A stretch of DNA of 6,731 nt from Planctomycetota bacterium (GTDB taxonomy: Bacteria; Planctomycetota; UBA8108; UBA1146; JAJFFE01): the NCBI GenBank assembly GCA_020425835.1, contig JAGQRC010000205.1:1-6731 (forward strand). Direction: 5' to 3'. The position numbers were made by a program, and so were the translations under genes. The notes below the pieces were generated by a model. That model had not been told where the DNA came from. It made no database searches and saw only the letters and a list, made by a program, of their open reading frames with translations. The stretch's first letter is position 1; each line of letters opens with the position of its first letter. Shown here piece after piece: positions 5,489-6,731 of this stretch.

Positions 5489-6731
5489 GTGGCCTCGTTG
5501 AAATCCGTCCCGACCCTGATCCTCACCGCGGTGAGCCTCGCGCTCGTGGCCGGTGTGTTCTTCTACTTCGAGCTGGAGCGCGTCTCCCCCGGTCCGCTGC
5601 ACTCCGTGCACGCCATCGACGGCGAGATCGCGGAGCAGTCCTGCGATGACTGCCACGGCAAGGGGAGCACCTCGATGGCGGACGCCTGCGGCGCCTGCCA
5701 CGAAGCGATCACTCGGCAGATCGCCGACGGCAAGGGGCTGCACGCGGAGCTCGGCGCAGAGCTGACCGGAACGTGTGGCCTCTGCCACGCGGACCACCAC
5801 GGCGACTCCGTCGCGCTGGTCAACGAGACGAGCTTCGCACGAGCCGGGCTCGGCAGCGCCGAGGACTACCGCCCCCGGCACGATCGTTTCCCGCTGACCG
5901 GCGTTCACGTGAAGCCGCGATGCGAGGAGTGCCATCCGAACGCCTTCGCGGACCGAGTCCCCGCGACGGAGAAACGCTATCTCGACGCTCTGGCCGCGTG
6001 TGCCTCCTGTCACCGGGATCCCCATGCCGGCGACTTCGGCACGGACTGCGACTCCTGCCACGGAACCGAGACGCCGTTCGAGACCGGGACCGAGTTCGAT
6101 CACGCGGTGTGGTTCCCACTGATCGACGCCCACGCGGACGTCGCGTGCGCGAAGTGTCATCGAGCCGGAACCGAGTGGTCCGTCCTCGAGCTCCGACGCG
6201 CGAAGGCCCAGGGCGAGGTGCGAGCGACCCGAGTCTGCGCGAGTTGCCACGAGAACCCTCACCAGGGGGGGAGCTCGATCCGGATCGCGGAGAGCCGCGA
6301 CTGCGCGAAGTGTCACACCGTCACCCGTTTCGAGGATGCCGAGTTCGGCGCCGACCAACACGCCGCGATCGGTGTCCGGCTCGCCGGCGCCCACCTCCGA
6401 GTCGCCTGTGAACAGTGCCATCGGTCGAACTTCGTTCTTCCGGCCGCGGGGAGTCCCGAACCGATGAACCAGTGCGATTCGTGCCACCGATCCCCGCACG
6501 ATCGCGCGCCGGTCCGACTCGAGCACGACACGCCGTGCACCCGATGCCACGATGTCGAGTCGTTCGATCATCTCTCGATCACCACCATCGATCACGGCCA
6601 GTTCGGGTTCGAGCTGACGGGATCCCACCTCGCACTCGAGTGCACGGCCTGCCACGACGGCCGCCGGACGGCGAAGCCCGAGTCGGAGACCGAGTGCGCG
6701 AGTTGTCACACCTCGCCGCACTCCGCGAGCT
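5489..6731 (+). CDS. Membrane-anchored polyhaem cytochrome c, at least 14 haems, C-terminus beyond the window
   Basis: From a GTG at 5489 the frame stays open to the edge, giving 414 residues. A Lys followed by a hydrophobic stretch (about residues 7-27, ending GVFFYFELERVSPGPL) acts as a signal anchor or signal peptide. Fourteen CxxCH motifs begin at Cys 52, 67, 96, 145, 171, 187, 220, 250, 272, 307, 329, 350, 385 and 403. All have the two-residue spacing, so the protein should carry covalent c haems in the periplasm. From residue 171 on, a unit of 74-79 residues repeats: CxxCH-x2-PH, CxxCH, an isolated His, then hydrophobic-x-x-H ahead of CxxCH. The conserved extra His residues could be the second axial ligands. 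The start is four bases after the stop of the oxidoreductase fusion, so the two are surely cotranscribed. An ATG at 5481 is in the wrong frame and stops after six codons. Likely role: accepting electrons from the cytochrome b partner and passing them along the periplasm. Family: cytochrome c3/c7-like multihaem proteins; terminal acceptor unknown. Confidence 0.9.
   Translation, partial: MASLKSVPTLILTAVSLALVAGVFFYFELERVSPGPLHSVHAIDGEIAEQSCDDCHGKGSTSMADACGACHEAITRQIADGKGLHAELGAELTGTCGLCHADHHGDSVALVNETSFARAGLGSAEDYRPRHDRFPLTGVHVKPRCEECHPNAFADRVPATEKRYLDALAACASCHRDPHAGDFGTDCDSCHGTETPFETGTEFDHAVWFPLIDAHADVACAKCHRAGTEWSVLELRRAKAQGEVRATRVCASCHENPHQGGSSIRIAESRDCAKCHTVTRFEDAEFGADQHAAIGVRLAGAHLRVACEQCHRSNFVLPAAGSPEPMNQCDSCHRSPHDRAPVRLEHDTPCTRCHDVESFDHLSITTIDHGQFGFELTGSHLALECTACHDGRRTAKPESETECASCHTSPHSAS
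5999..6731 (+). repeat. Tandem three-haem protein modules inside the cytochrome gene
   Basis: Modules start at 5999, 6236 and 6473 (Cys171, Cys250, Cys329), with a fourth beginning at 6695 (Cys403). Their lengths are 79, 79 and 74 codons. Each begins C-x-S-C-H-x-x-P-H, has a second CxxCH 13-19 residues after the first His pair begins, and a third preceded by an xH five residues before its first Cys. The fourth copy is cut by the window edge. The nucleotide sequences have diverged, so the duplication is old and maintained at protein level. Confidence 0.8.

Noticed and set aside
5481..5501. ATGA overlap at the stop of the oxidoreductase fusion as a coupled start for the cytochrome
   Set aside because: The ATG at 5481 is in a different frame and stops after six codons. 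The cytochrome frame starts at the GTG at 5489.
5411..6721. A 436-codon open frame on the minus strand
   Set aside because: It is antisense to the cytochrome gene with its 14 CxxCH motifs. Its composition is an Arg/Val/Gly/Ala-rich by-product of those codons.

Overview
The window is GC-rich throughout (about two-thirds G+C by eye), densely coding, and split by one divergent intergenic region of about 580 bases. GC content, G/C-rich third codon positions, a type III polyketide synthase cluster and a large c-type polyhaem cytochrome together suggest a high-GC, free-living Gram-negative bacterium, plausibly of the Myxococcota or another former-Deltaproteobacteria lineage. That placement is inference; there is no rRNA or other marker gene here.

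Left arm (minus strand, read 2651 to 1): a four-gene operon. Its order is an integral-membrane methyltransferase of the isoprenylcysteine carboxyl methyltransferase (ICMT) type, a membrane-anchored YceI-domain protein, a small lipoprotein, and the first 68 codons of a probable type III polyketide synthase that runs off the left edge. The first three genes are joined by ATGA stop/start overlaps. Type III synthases paired with ICMT-like methyltransferases are known from lipid alkylpyrone/alkylresorcinol pathways such as Bacillus BpsA/BpsB. YceI domains bind long isoprenoid or quinone-like lipids, so the operon probably makes, methylates and handles a lipophilic polyketide in the envelope.

Middle (2652-3231): a non-coding divergent control region with several inverted repeats, one of them next to a TATAGA-like element ahead of the minus-strand operon. 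I find no convincing gene here.

Right arm (plus strand, 3232 to the right edge): a two-gene redox module. The first gene encodes a 750-residue fusion of an N-terminal membrane helix, a two-motif ferredoxin domain, an FAD/NAD(P) oxidoreductase in which the usual C-terminal FAD segment lies before the first Rossmann fold, and a C-terminal membrane cytochrome b domain with two H-x13-H pairs. Four bases after its stop begins a membrane-anchored polyhaem cytochrome c with 14 CxxCH motifs in the 414 residues visible, arranged partly as tandem three-haem modules, and still open at the window end. The two proteins look like a complete electron path from a cytoplasmic nicotinamide pool, through flavin, Fe-S and two b haems across the membrane, into a periplasmic haem wire. 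This is the part of the window most likely to be an undescribed system.
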